Of a stretch of 49,918 nt of DNA, positions 18,901 to 26,939 are shown one piece after another (positions within the stretch are counted from its first letter, which is position 1; every line of letters begins with the position of its first letter). The translations under genes were made by a program, and so were the position numbers. Where the stretch lies: positions 1 through 49,918 of the IMG/VR virus record IMGVR_UViG_3300037153_000392, one strand, 5' to 3'. A model generated the notes under the pieces. That model searched no databases. It was not told the origin of the DNA and saw only the letters and a program-made list of their open reading frames with translations. This DNA is from a virus.

Positions 18901-20135
18901 TCGGTTCGACTACGACAGAGGAGGTTCCCTACACCATCAGTCCAGACGGCACGGTCAAGCCCTTCGCCATACCCGGACAGGAGCAGCCGCCGGCTCAGCC
19001 ACCTGCACAGCAGCCGCCGCAACGGCAGCAGCCGCAGGAGCCTCCAGCTGAGCCGCCGCCGGCCGAGCCGCCCGCGTCACCGCCTCCGCCGGCACAGCCA
19101 GCACCCAACGCGCCGGCAGTGCCGTCGGTGAAGGCGCCGACCATCCGCCAGTCTGAGACGCAGCCACAGCCACAGCCGCAGCAGGCCGCGACCGGCCCCG
19201 CCAACATCGAGAGGCGCACACAGCAGGCGTGGGAGAACGGGCAGGTCGCTCCGATTGGAACCGTCACCAATCCTGGCGCGGGACAGCGCAACGAGAGTGC
19301 GCTGCAGGGGCTAACCCCGGATGAGCAGCGCATCGTCAAGGGGATTGCCGACTATACCATTGATCCCAACAAGGTGTTCACCGGCAAGAAGGGGGCAGAG
19401 CAGCGTCCGGCCGCCATCAACAAGGTGATGGAATACGACCCGGGCTACGACGCGAAGAACTTCCCCACCCGCTCGCAGGCGCTGAAGGAGTTCGGGGTCA
19501 ATGGCCAGTCCAGGAAGAACCTTGAGTCGAACAGCATGGTGCTTGAGCATGCTGGCGACCTGATGACGGCGATCGAGAAGCTCAACAACTACACCTACGC
19601 GCCGGGCATCATGAACCCGATCACCGGCAAGTTCTCGGAGCAGACCGATCCTAAGTATCAGGCGGCTCTGGCGGAGTTCAGGACCGCAGCTACTGGTGTC
19701 GCGACCGAGATGGGTAAGACGTTTCGTGGCGTCGGCTCGATGAGCGAGCGGGAGGTTAAGCACTGGGAGGGGATCATCGCCGGTCAGTACGACAGCCCGG
19801 TTGCATTGCGGGCCGCGATCAAGACTGGTGTCGGCATGGTGTTGGGACGCACCAACGCAATCGCCAACGCGCACAACATTGCGATGGGCCCGCAGTACGA
19901 ACGTGACGGCGAGAGCTTCCTCGCTCCCAAGGCGAGGGAGACGATCGCGCGCGCCAATGCCATGGACCCGGAGAAGCCTTCTCCGCCGTCGCGGTTCGGC
20001 GTGACGCCAGATAAGCCGAGCGGCGGCGCTGGAGAGCCGGTTAGGGTTCAGTCGCCCGCTGAGGCGCTCAAGCTCCCGCCCGGCACCCCCATCATCATGC
20101 CTGACGGCAGAACCGGTACGGTGCCGCAGAGGTAG
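15966..20135 (+). CDS. Giant internal virion protein B, 1,389 aa
   Basis: Begins MCKSGGGSPPVPSASS. The first 230 residues are ordered and helical (PFNPAMLGSVAPMNAQQLQGG, ALESPYTEDVVNATQNWF, QQQSQRELDVAQQNA), typical of podovirus ejection or internal proteins. Near residue 412 stands LSDPKTKTDVQRVGRT..G.PLYGFRYKGD, the phrase that precedes peptidase-S74-type chaperones, but the chaperone itself is not evident. Five to six [FYH]AxGGxV motifs are scattered (nt 16800-17770). A Pro/Gln-rich linker lies near 1,000-1,055. The end is helical and ordered. Probably ejected into the host with proteins A and C. Confidence 0.82.
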   Translation: MCKSGGGSPPVPSASSTTFNSTVTPNAPAGALYTDFLNRANALSNTPFNPAMLGSVAPMNAQQLQGGNQLFTLGMDMGTFHPEQVKALESPYTEDVVNATQNWFNNQNAIQGNDLISQAIRSGNAFGGDRAGVAEGILAGQQQLAQAPVIAGLRQAGYTQALDEYNKLKQFGIQGAGAALGWGGLLQQQSQRELDVAQQNAMLSSAYPFQTMNWYGSILGGIAPLLGTTASGANNPPTAGGTGLGAASAAVGLGTAALGAFGGGGTAGPGQKDGGIVGRARGGIVGPYRFGGLVGHYDDGGDVFGSEPLGGPSDIGYRTDDDDRPSRSEEPPPSRSTSSPRLAPTTATSAGGSWGRNVGQLKTSARQLPQPVFPSTGGGGSTTQPKSEAEQWMNLGTSAIKLGAAAAPYLAMLSDPKTKTDVQRVGRTDDGEPLYGFRYKGDPKTYPKVVGPMAVPHHAEGGRVRKQFDPVGDPGPGGLWGWSLSHLPRGKEMFGMRSEATQAEMARRGIAANPPPSILESIISPQSSSVRDAIRRGHIESLQQTGEDYRPERRFAWGGGVPHLRHGGFGGHQASEGEEEALIGTRLRQLGFARGGLVNYYDDGGDVDEPLTMTDLGVLSPGGRALPESISGPVRGSPGGLPEQAADMPNLARVRERFRPVLENDPKLARQFDINTTAEVGTDPNARRAYQALTLDRAAARGESLPYTLSRGPGTPDRYYPGTTTNATRPSGMGVAPSIWMGANPVNFATGNASYDPKTGRYVGFAGGPQTGSVATGSGTEYAGIEGPDLAAARRFGYTGPSSTGIGPRGPQGTQAISAKMVDEGGDRGEKSAAGPETRSSAERTGSTQPSLRSDRTVDALAKPAPTFAQRLATNPFWQFGTALMARPGIKGREGQAIGSALESMTSQQLKERNRVLDEKPQMITRPDGSVHFLNSEGRLTQVFGPDATRTAVEKRAQEKWDVEKATPNTLKVQKRGPFGSTTTEEVPYTISPDGTVKPFAIPGQEQPPAQPPAQQPPQRQQPQEPPAEPPPAEPPASPPPPAQPAPNAPAVPSVKAPTIRQSETQPQPQPQQAATGPANIERRTQQAWENGQVAPIGTVTNPGAGQRNESALQGLTPDEQRIVKGIADYTIDPNKVFTGKKGAEQRPAAINKVMEYDPGYDAKNFPTRSQALKEFGVNGQSRKNLESNSMVLEHAGDLMTAIEKLNNYTYAPGIMNPITGKFSEQTDPKYQAALAEFRTAATGVATEMGKTFRGVGSMSEREVKHWEGIIAGQYDSPVALRAAIKTGVGMVLGRTNAIANAHNIAMGPQYERDGESFLAPKARETIARANAMDPEKPSPPSRFGVTPDKPSGGAGEPVRVQSPAEALKLPPGTPIIMPDGRTGTVPQR

Positions 20136-20137
20136 CG

Positions 20138-23100
20138 ATGGCCGAAGACCCCTGGGCGGCGTTCAATCCGCAGCCGGCGCCCCAGGCGAGGGCCGATGAT
20201 CCGTGGGCGCAGTTCAATCCGCAACCCGCACCTAAGCCGGAAGAGCGCAGCGTGTTGCGTCGCGCCTTGGAGGCGCCGATCGAGAGCATCAAGGAGAGCG
20301 GGCAGGCGATTGCCAAGCCATTCATTCCGCCGAAGACCAAGGAGGAGCTGGCGGAGAGGAGAGGTCCCATCGCCGGCCTCGGCGAGACTGGCAGCGCCAT
20401 TCTCAGCGCGGCCGGCGCGATCCCAGGCGCGATCCTCTCGCCGGTCCAGTCCTTGGTCTCGTCCGGTCTGGCGGCGATCACCCCGGGTGAGAAGACCTCC
20501 GAGCAGAAGTACCAGGAGTGGATGCCCAAGGTGGGCACCGCCTTCATGGGGCTCGGTCGCTCGCCGGGTATTGCTGGTGCTGGCAAGTTCCCGATGCCCG
20601 ACCCGATCCTGGAGCGGGTGAAGAAGGTCCCCGCCCAGACCAAGGAGGCCGAGGTCGGGCGCTTCCTGGAGAGCCAAGCCACTGATCCCGACAAGCTGCG
20701 CGCCGATCTCGCGGCGCCGGGCCAAGAGATCGTGCCGGGCTCCCAGCCCACCACACACCAGCTCACCGGGCAGCTCGGGCAGCAGGAGCGGGTCGCGGCG
20801 CGCACCGACCCGGAGATGGTGGAGAAGTTCAAGCAGCGGCAGGCCGCCCAGAACCGTGCCCGCCAGGAGGCCTTCGAGGGCGCCGAGGGCACGGGCTCGC
20901 CGGCCCAGGTCTCGCAGCACCTGCGCAACGAGCTGAACCGGGAGAACGCCGCCAACGAGCAGGCGATCCGGGTCGCCGAGCAGCAGGCCTTCGATGCCCA
21001 GCAGCGGCTTGGCGCCGAGTACGACCCCACTGTCATGGGCGAGCGCATGCGCCGCGAGATCGAGATCGCGGAAGCGGCGGCGCGTGAGCGTGAGCGTGGG
21101 CTGTGGGAACAGGTCAACCCCGACGGCACATTGGTTGCTGATCCCGCCGGCATCCAAGCGGTCGAACGGGGCATATACAGCCCCGCAAGGATGACACCCA
21201 CGGCACGGGCGGGGGTCTCCCAGGCTGAGGGGGAGATCAGCAACCTTATCCAGAACTACGGGCGCTACATCCCGTTCCAGGAACTCACCGACCTGCGCTC
21301 GCTGGTGTCGACCAGGATGCGGGAAGAGCGCATGGCGCGCGGCGCCAACTCACCGTCGTTTGCGCGCCTCGTAAGACTTCGTCAGGGCATCGAGGACGCG
21401 CTGGTGTCGAGCGTGTCGGACGTGCGGCCAGAGGGAGTGGCGCGCGGTGCCGGTGCCATCGGTGCCCAGGAGCGGGTGCAGGCGGCGAGTGCAGCGACCA
21501 GGGAGCGCGCGCAGCAGTTCAATCCGTTGCGGAACATCACCCGCAGCGAGGCGGGCGAGGCCTACAAGATGGGCCCGTCCTCGGTCCCAGGGAAGATCGT
21601 GCAGCCTGGGGCCAAGGGCTACGACAGCGTGTCGAACTACCTGCGCGCTGTCGGTAATGACGCCGGCATGTCCACGGTGCAGGACGCGCTGCTTGCTCGC
21701 GTGCGCGCCGAGGTGTTCGACCGCGCCGGCACGCCGCAGCAGGCACAGAACAGGCTTGAGGGCTTCTTCCGGCGTTACGGGGACACGCTGCGCGCCATTG
21801 ACGAGCGCGACGGCGGAGCGTTCTCGCAGCAGCTGCGCAATGCTGGGGGCGCCCAGGGTGCCGTTGAAGCTGCGCAGCTACGGCAACGGACGGCGCAAGC
21901 CACACAAGCCACCGACCAGTTCAAGAAGCTGACCGGCCTCACCGAGGACGCCGACATCGCCAGCGCGGTTGGCAACATCTTCGGCAAGCAGGACTCCGTG
22001 CAGCGCGCGGCCGAGCTGATGCGTCGGCTCGGTGGCAACCCTGCGGCGCAGGAGGGTGCCCGCCGTGCTGTCATCCAGCACATGCGTAACGTCCTGACCG
22101 GCGACGTGCTGGTGGGCGATACGCCCAACGTGCGGGCGCAGGCGTTCCAGAAGTATGTGCGGCTCAACAAGCCCGCGCTGCAGCAGATACTGCGTCCCGA
22201 GCAGATGGAAACCCTGGAGCTGATCGCGCGCGATCTGCTGCGTGAGACCCGTACGAACCAGACCAAGGCTGTGGGTGGCGGCTCCGACACCTATCAGATG
22301 TTCAAGGCCGGCGAGAAGAAGGAGGGCGTGGTCAGGGGCATTGCCAAGAAGCTCACGAGCCCGCTGGTGGGCAAGGTCATCACGCACTGGCTAGCTGGCA
22401 CCTTCGGTGGACCGGCGGCGTCGGTGGCGCTGGCGGTGGGCGAGGGCGGCATAGAGGCCGCCAGGGCGGCGCGAGCCGGGCGCAGGGCGCAGGAGGCCAT
22501 CGACATCCAGCGCATGATCGATGAGGCCATGCTCGATCCTGCTAAGGCGAAAGAGTATCTCGGCAAGACCCACACCTACAAAGCAAGGACCCCAGGTGCA
22601 AAGGCAATCCTCGGATATGAAGCGGGTGCAGCCGAGAAACAGCGGCAGCAGCTACCAACACGCCAGACGGGCGGCGCGGTTCCTGCGCTTGGCGGCACAG
22701 GAGGGCGATCCCCAGGAGCGCGCGAGGTTGCTCGATCTCGCCAAGCACGCCCTGGGTCAACGCAAGCTCTACAGGATGGTGGAGAAGCGGGGAACCAAGA
22801 AGCCCGTGCGCAAGGTGGCCGCGAGCGCCTCGGCGCCGCGCTGAGCAGCGCTGGTCCGTTCGGCGGTTCGCCTGCCGGTGGCGGCGAGATGACCGGCGGC
22901 ACGTTCAAGACCAGGGCCAAGGGCCCAGAGCCGCTGACCCGCCAGAAGGTGGTCGATACCCTCAAGCAACACGGCGTCACCGATCCCGAGGTGCTCAAGG
23001 GCTGGACCGAAGGCTGGCCCCATACCGCTGAGTCGCGTGCTGAGGGTGGTGGCGTCAAGCGCAGGCTCCCCGAGGGGCTGTCACAGACAGACGTGGATGC

Positions 23101-25924
23101 AGCGCTGCATGGCCCGGGCTGGGAGAGGATACCCGGCGCGCCAGAGCACAGCGAGGCGCAGAGGTTCTATCCCCGCATGCGGGTCAATCCCGATGCGTGG
23201 GATGCGCGCTTCGGGCCACGCGGCGATGCGCCTGAGAGCACCAACATCGAGGATCGGCGTGCCCGAGGTGGGAGTATCGAGTTCCTGCAGGGCGGCGGTG
23301 GTACCGACCCGATACCGACCCCTCCTCCGGTGGACCCGACCCCACCGCCGACACCCGAGCCGGCGGCTGACCCGATTGCCGGCAGTGATCTGATCCACCC
23401 ACCCCTGCCGGATGACCAGAACCAGCAGCGCAAGCAACAGCTCGGGCTGGTCCCCGGCATGTTCGCTGAGGGGGGCGACGTCGAACGAAGTGAACCGACG
23501 TGGCGGGAGATGCTGGACCCGAAGGTCCTTGGCATGGCCGCGCAGATGTACCTCGGCATCCCGTACATGGTGCTTGGTGCCGCCGCTGGTGGTCTTGGGA
23601 ACAGGCTCTATGGCGATCCCGAGCGGTTCTTTCCGATGACACGCAGCGAGGAAAGCAAGATGCGGCGGCGGGAGCGGGAATCGCCGTCGCCGTATGCCGA
23701 AGGTGGCGACGTCGAGGGCTATGACTTCGAGAAGGATAGGCTTCCGCCTCCGCCCGGCATGGCGGGTGGCGGACTTCTCCGCAGCGGCATCGAGAGCATC
23801 CTCATGCCGACCCGGCGGGCGGCAACGCGAGGGTTGTCTAGGCCGGTGCGTGACCTACCGCAGAAGACCCTCACGGTCGGCGGCGAACCGTTCACCCCGC
23901 GCCCGAGCCCCGAGGTGCGGCAGCTGGCGCAGCAGTACATGGAAGAGAAGGGGCTGCCCTACCGGACGCTGGAGAACTACGTCCCGGTGGACGTGCCGCG
24001 CGCGAAGGCGATTGCGCATGAGTACGACATCATGCCCCACCTCCCGGAGGACCCCTCGATCCAGCGCGCCTACGACGCGCTCGCGCGTGAGACCCGCGAT
24101 CAGTACGAGATGCTGCAGCGGGCGGGCAATTATAAGTTCGAACCGTTCAAGCCCGGCCCGGTAGGGAGCGACCCCTACGCCGCCAATCCCCGGCTGGCGC
24201 AGAAGGACTTCCTTGAGAACAAGCACATGTACTACTTCCCGAGCGAGCAGGGCTTCGGGCTGCCCGGCGAGGAGGCCTTTGCCAAGGCCAACCCGATGAT
24301 GGCCCCATCGGGGGTCAAGATCGAGGGCAAGGAGGTGCCGTTCAACGATCTGTTCCGGGTCGTGCACGACGTCTTTGGGCACCACAAGGAGGGCTTCGGC
24401 TTCCGAGCTGCGGGCGAGGAGAACGCATGGCGCTCGCACGGGCGCATGTATTCCCCCGAGGCGCTGCCGGCGATGACGGCAGAGACCCGAGGTCAGAACA
24501 GCTGGGTCAACTTCGGGCCGCACGCCGAGTTCAACAAGACTGCGAGCGGCGCTGACACGATCTACGCTCCGCAGAAGATCGGCAGATTACCGGATTGGAT
24601 CATCCATTCTGGGAGGCTTACCCCACTAGGCATCGCGGGCGCCGCAGCCCTGCCCGAGGGTGAGCCTGAGAGGAAGCAGGAAGGCGGCATTGTCGGGGAT
24701 GATTCGCGTGCTGCCGAGGAAGCCAGGGAGCACGCAGCTGCCCGCTCGGCGCGTGCGGTGCAGCCGCGCTCGGTTACAGGTCAGTCCGAAGGGCGTCCAG
24801 GCGAGGACGTGGAGGACCCCTGGGCCCCCGCCAAGCGGATCGGCAAGGCGATCTTCGATCCAACCTCGCCCATGGAGTGGGCCATGCTGCCGCTGGGGGT
24901 TCCTGGGCGCTTCGGTCGTCCGCTTGCCAAGGCAGGTATCGCGGCTGTGGGTGGGCTCCTGGACACCATGGGCGAGGCTGAGGCGGGTAAGGCAGCGGCG
25001 GCGAGGAAGCTGATCACGCGGCCGGCGATCCACACCGAGCCGCAGATGTTCGACTATTCCAGATTACGGGAGGTGCCGGACGTCCCGCAGTTCGATCTGG
25101 AGCGCTATGTGCCGCCGCGCGGTGTGCCTGAGACGGCGACCAGCCTAGCCAAACCCGAGAACATCGCGCGGATCAACTCTGTGGTGCGCCAGGGCGCCAA
25201 GGCTGGCGGCTTGGAGTGGTACAACACCATGCCGCTGCGCGAGGCTTTCATCGCGGAGCTGGGACCGGAGCAGGGACCGGCCGCGTTTGCCCGTTACATG
25301 GACTACGTGGCCTCGACCAGCCCGCATTCAGCTGTGCCGATCAACGTGCGCAATGCCAGCTACTACTACGGGCTCGGGCAACGCGGTGATCCGATGCCGA
25401 CGATGCACATCGAGCAGGTGCTCAACAAGCGCGGCGTGCACCAGCCGAAGTGGAAGCTCGATGAGCCGTTGCCCAGCCCCTACGGCCACGAGGCACAGAC
25501 GCTGCACGTTCAGAACGCAACCAACGTGCTCAACCAAGGCGGCATCCCGCTTGCGAACCAGAAGCCCGCGAGCTTCTCCCAGAACCTGCAAGGGAACTGG
25601 CGCCCGGTCACGATCGACACCCACAACGCGCGGCTCATCGGGCTGCCCAGGGATGCCCCCTCCAAGACCGAGTACGGCTTCCTGGAAGCGATGCAGCAGC
25701 GCGAGGCAGAGCGCCTGGGCATGACGCCCGCCCAGTATCAGGCCTCGGCCTGGATCGGTGGCGGTGCCGAGACCGGGTTGCGCTCCACTGCTGATCCGTT
25801 CCTGCGGGTGTTTGAGCAGCGGGTGCGGCTCACTGCGGACAAGACAGGCGTGCCGCCCGAGCAGGTCCTGCGAAGGTTCATCCGGGGCGAGATGCCGCTG
25901 CTCAAGTTCGGCGGCGGGGTCTAG
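20138..25924 (+). CDS. Giant multidomain virion protein C, 1,928 aa
   Basis: Opens with a tandem repeat DPWAAFNPQPAP / DPWAQFNPQPAP. Residues about 170-800 are long charged helices. Residues about 828-905 (22617-22844) lie where codon bias favours another frame (see findings). FAEGGDV and YAEGGDV motifs follow. Residues about 1,320-1,500 form a conserved-looking domain with VVHDVFGHHKEGFGF, GEENAWRSHG and ETRGQNSWVNFGP; its His/Asp pattern suggests metal binding. A separate C-terminal domain (about 1,630-1,928) has EWYNTMPLREAF, VTIDTHNARLIGLP and a helical end. Probably a polyvalent ejected protein. Enzymatic roles are inference. Confidence 0.8.
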   Translation: MAEDPWAAFNPQPAPQARADDPWAQFNPQPAPKPEERSVLRRALEAPIESIKESGQAIAKPFIPPKTKEELAERRGPIAGLGETGSAILSAAGAIPGAILSPVQSLVSSGLAAITPGEKTSEQKYQEWMPKVGTAFMGLGRSPGIAGAGKFPMPDPILERVKKVPAQTKEAEVGRFLESQATDPDKLRADLAAPGQEIVPGSQPTTHQLTGQLGQQERVAARTDPEMVEKFKQRQAAQNRARQEAFEGAEGTGSPAQVSQHLRNELNRENAANEQAIRVAEQQAFDAQQRLGAEYDPTVMGERMRREIEIAEAAARERERGLWEQVNPDGTLVADPAGIQAVERGIYSPARMTPTARAGVSQAEGEISNLIQNYGRYIPFQELTDLRSLVSTRMREERMARGANSPSFARLVRLRQGIEDALVSSVSDVRPEGVARGAGAIGAQERVQAASAATRERAQQFNPLRNITRSEAGEAYKMGPSSVPGKIVQPGAKGYDSVSNYLRAVGNDAGMSTVQDALLARVRAEVFDRAGTPQQAQNRLEGFFRRYGDTLRAIDERDGGAFSQQLRNAGGAQGAVEAAQLRQRTAQATQATDQFKKLTGLTEDADIASAVGNIFGKQDSVQRAAELMRRLGGNPAAQEGARRAVIQHMRNVLTGDVLVGDTPNVRAQAFQKYVRLNKPALQQILRPEQMETLELIARDLLRETRTNQTKAVGGGSDTYQMFKAGEKKEGVVRGIAKKLTSPLVGKVITHWLAGTFGGPAASVALAVGEGGIEAARAARAGRRAQEAIDIQRMIDEAMLDPAKAKEYLGKTHTYKARTPGAKAILGYEAGAAEKQRQQLPTRQTGGAVPALGGTGGRSPGAREVARSRQARPGSTQALQDGGEAGNQEARAQGGRERLGAALSSAGPFGGSPAGGGEMTGGTFKTRAKGPEPLTRQKVVDTLKQHGVTDPEVLKGWTEGWPHTAESRAEGGGVKRRLPEGLSQTDVDAALHGPGWERIPGAPEHSEAQRFYPRMRVNPDAWDARFGPRGDAPESTNIEDRRARGGSIEFLQGGGGTDPIPTPPPVDPTPPPTPEPAADPIAGSDLIHPPLPDDQNQQRKQQLGLVPGMFAEGGDVERSEPTWREMLDPKVLGMAAQMYLGIPYMVLGAAAGGLGNRLYGDPERFFPMTRSEESKMRRRERESPSPYAEGGDVEGYDFEKDRLPPPPGMAGGGLLRSGIESILMPTRRAATRGLSRPVRDLPQKTLTVGGEPFTPRPSPEVRQLAQQYMEEKGLPYRTLENYVPVDVPRAKAIAHEYDIMPHLPEDPSIQRAYDALARETRDQYEMLQRAGNYKFEPFKPGPVGSDPYAANPRLAQKDFLENKHMYYFPSEQGFGLPGEEAFAKANPMMAPSGVKIEGKEVPFNDLFRVVHDVFGHHKEGFGFRAAGEENAWRSHGRMYSPEALPAMTAETRGQNSWVNFGPHAEFNKTASGADTIYAPQKIGRLPDWIIHSGRLTPLGIAGAAALPEGEPERKQEGGIVGDDSRAAEEAREHAAARSARAVQPRSVTGQSEGRPGEDVEDPWAPAKRIGKAIFDPTSPMEWAMLPLGVPGRFGRPLAKAGIAAVGGLLDTMGEAEAGKAAAARKLITRPAIHTEPQMFDYSRLREVPDVPQFDLERYVPPRGVPETATSLAKPENIARINSVVRQGAKAGGLEWYNTMPLREAFIAELGPEQGPAAFARYMDYVASTSPHSAVPINVRNASYYYGLGQRGDPMPTMHIEQVLNKRGVHQPKWKLDEPLPSPYGHEAQTLHVQNATNVLNQGGIPLANQKPASFSQNLQGNWRPVTIDTHNARLIGLPRDAPSKTEYGFLEAMQQREAERLGMTPAQYQASAWIGGGAETGLRSTADPFLRVFEQRVRLTADKTGVPPEQVLRRFIRGEMPLLKFGGGV
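22617..22844 (+). other. Alternative-frame coding segment inside giant protein C (75 codons)
   Basis: In the frame one base ahead of the long ORF, ATG 22617 to TGA 22842-22844 reads MKRVQPRNSGSSYQHARRAA.. then ERARLLDLAKHALGQRKL. Counting by hand, 66 of 75 third positions are G/C, against about 39 of 75 for the long frame over the same bases. The alternative product is a plausible charged helix. The long-frame product is Gly/Arg/Gln-rich filler. It may be an overlapping gene, a programmed shift, two compensating indels, or an assembly error. Confidence 0.55.
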
Positions 25925-26061
25925 TCCCCCGGGTTGGTGTCCTCGATCCGGTAACGCGGGATGGGACGTTTCAGATGCTCTGGCCAGATCCGTACCACCT
26001 TCTTCTCGGTGTCTTCCTCGGGCTCTGGCGGGAGCTTTGGCTTGGGTTTGTCTTCGGTCAT
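25921..26061 (-). CDS. Small charged protein, 46 aa, antisense to the late block
   Basis: Read leftward from ATG 26061 to TAG at 25921-25923. A strong AAGGAGG stands five bases before the start, which makes it convincing although short. The product (MTEDKPKPKLPPEPEEDTEK.. then RIWPEHLKRPIPRYRIEDTN) is a disordered acidic/Pro-Lys tail followed by a short ordered part. Its stop shares the palindrome CTAG with the stop of giant gene C. It lies on the opposite strand from all its neighbours, so it must have its own promoter. Function unknown. Confidence 0.7.
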   Translation of the reverse strand: MTEDKPKPKLPPEPEEDTEKKVVRIWPEHLKRPIPRYRIEDTNPGD

Positions 26062-26073
26062 GAGGGCCTCCTT

Positions 26074-26087
26074 CTATACATGTATAG
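26074..26087. promoter_or_regulatory. Perfect palindrome CTATACATGTATAG between divergent starts
   Basis: A 14-base perfect palindrome sits in the 29-base gap between the leftward 46-aa gene (start 26061) and the rightward gene at 26091. It is AT-rich in a GC-rich genome. TATACA or TATAGA within it could act as a -10 element for either direction, and the symmetry suits a dimeric repressor. No good -35 element is visible at 17 bases on either side. Confidence 0.45.
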
Positions 26088-26090
26088 CGC

Positions 26091-26480
26091 ATGAAGCTCG
26101 ACCGAGCAACCTTCCTGTACATGGGGCCGAGCGGGAGCCGCATCTCCCAGTTCGCGCAGTGCTTGACGTGCCGGGACTGGGTTACGGGGGACCGCAAGTG
26201 CGTCATCCACGGGCCTCGCGTGCGCGTACCGGGCAGCGCAAGCTGCGGGCTCTATGTGCAGGGCGTGCCGCAGCCAGCTGGGACGCCAACGTTGATTCGC
26301 GTCACGCCCGAGGAGTCAGGGCTCGTGAACCGTGATGTCAGGTGCGAGAACTGCATCCACTTTGACAAGGGTAAGTGCGAGTTCTTCGACAAACTCAACA
26401 AGGCGCTACCAGAGCTGTTCGATCTCGACACCGAGGTCGACTCGCACGGCTGCTGCAATGCACAAACGCCGGGAGAATGA
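26091..26480 (+). CDS. Cysteine-rich phage protein, 129 aa
   Basis: Starts ATG 26091. It contains paired cysteines: CLTCRDW near residue 24, C.IHG..C between about 39 and 53, then RCENCIHFDKGKCEFF near residue 85 and DSHGCCN near the end. This spacing suggests one or two metal sites, zinc or an iron-sulphur cluster, in a cytoplasmic protein with no signal or membrane segment. Similar small Cys-rich proteins occur in the lysis region of other phages. It overlaps the following membrane gene's upstream region and probably shares its mRNA. Function unknown. Confidence 0.72.
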   Translation: MKLDRATFLYMGPSGSRISQFAQCLTCRDWVTGDRKCVIHGPRVRVPGSASCGLYVQGVPQPAGTPTLIRVTPEESGLVNRDVRCENCIHFDKGKCEFFDKLNKALPELFDLDTEVDSHGCCNAQTPGE

Positions 26481-26482
26481 CC

Positions 26483-26686
26483 ATGGTCGAACGGGTGATC
26501 TATGCGCTGATCTACATCTGCGGGATCGCGCTGTGCTACTTTCTCATCATCTGGGTACTGGGAGCTATCGGTCTGCACCTGCCTGCGATGGTGTTGAACA
26601 TCCTGCTGGTGGTGCTGGTGCTGATCGCGATCCTCATCCTCTGGAGGATATTCGCAGGTGCTGGCATCCAATGGTGGCCCAGGTAG
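26483..26686 (+). CDS. Two-helix membrane protein, 67 aa (holin candidate)
   Basis: ATG 26483 is preferred over ATG 26477 because GGGAGA lies six bases before it. The protein is almost all membrane: about residues 4-28 (VIYALIYICGIALCYFLIIWV) and 33-57 (MVLNILLVVLVLIAILILW), joined by a short GAIGLHLP turn and ended by a Trp-rich tail. Size, topology and place just before an endolysin fit a class II holin. Holins vary greatly in sequence, so this is inference from layout. The next small gene overlaps its end. Confidence 0.72.
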   Translation: MVERVIYALIYICGIALCYFLIIWVLGAIGLHLPAMVLNILLVVLVLIAILILWRIFAGAGIQWWPR

Positions 26687-26777
26687 GCATGACATCGGGT
26701 GGGCCTTGCTCATCCTTGTGATGACGATCATCCTCACGCTGTTTGCGATCTGGTTGATGTCTCGTGCGCCAGGGTGA
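26658..26777 (+). CDS. Single-helix membrane peptide, 39 aa
   Basis: GTG 26658 with GGAGG at 26643-26647, ending TGA 26775-26777. It overlaps the preceding gene by 29 bases in another frame. The product has a short polar start and one strong membrane helix (WALLILVMTIILTLFAIWLM). It could be a second holin component or an antiholin. Evidence is the good ribosome site, the hydrophobic segment and the position. Confidence 0.55.
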   Translation: MLASNGGPGRHDIGWALLILVMTIILTLFAIWLMSRAPG

Positions 26778-26791
26778 GAGCGCGCCGGCCG

Positions 26792-26812
26792 CAATGCCGG
26801 CCTTACGCAGCA
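26792..26812. other. Short GCCGGC inverted repeat
   Basis: GCCGGC, a six-base spacer, then GCCGGC can form a six-pair stem just after the 39-aa gene. No T-run follows on either side, so a classical intrinsic terminator is not supported. It may only slow transcription. Confidence 0.3.
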
Positions 26813-26870
26813 GAGGAGCGGCCAACCGACACCTTTCTGCTACGTCAATCTAGTCTGAAGCGCACTCTCA

Positions 26871-26903
26871 GGGGTCCTGGTGTTTCGAACCCACCAGGAC
26901 CCC
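26871..26903 (+). promoter_or_regulatory. Perfect 12-bp hairpin in the endolysin leader
   Basis: GGGGTCCTGGTG (26871-26882) pairs perfectly with CACCAGGACCCC (26892-26903) around a nine-base loop TTTCGAACC. The bases after it are not T-rich, so it is either a terminator of uncommon type or an RNA structure in the leader of the endolysin gene 37 bases on. The 162-base gap 26778-26939 otherwise holds no gene. Confidence 0.6.
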
Positions 26904-26939
26904 GCATGGTATCATCGGAGACCGATTCGGGAGGCTCCG

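Noticed and set aside
20095-21243. A 382-aa lower-strand frame
   Set aside because: Antisense to giant protein C; a high-GC artefact.
26871-26910. tRNA-like 3' end or attachment-site core (TTCGAACC with flanking stem)
   Set aside because: Only a T-arm-like loop is present. No acceptor, D or anticodon arm can be built, and no integrase gene is near.
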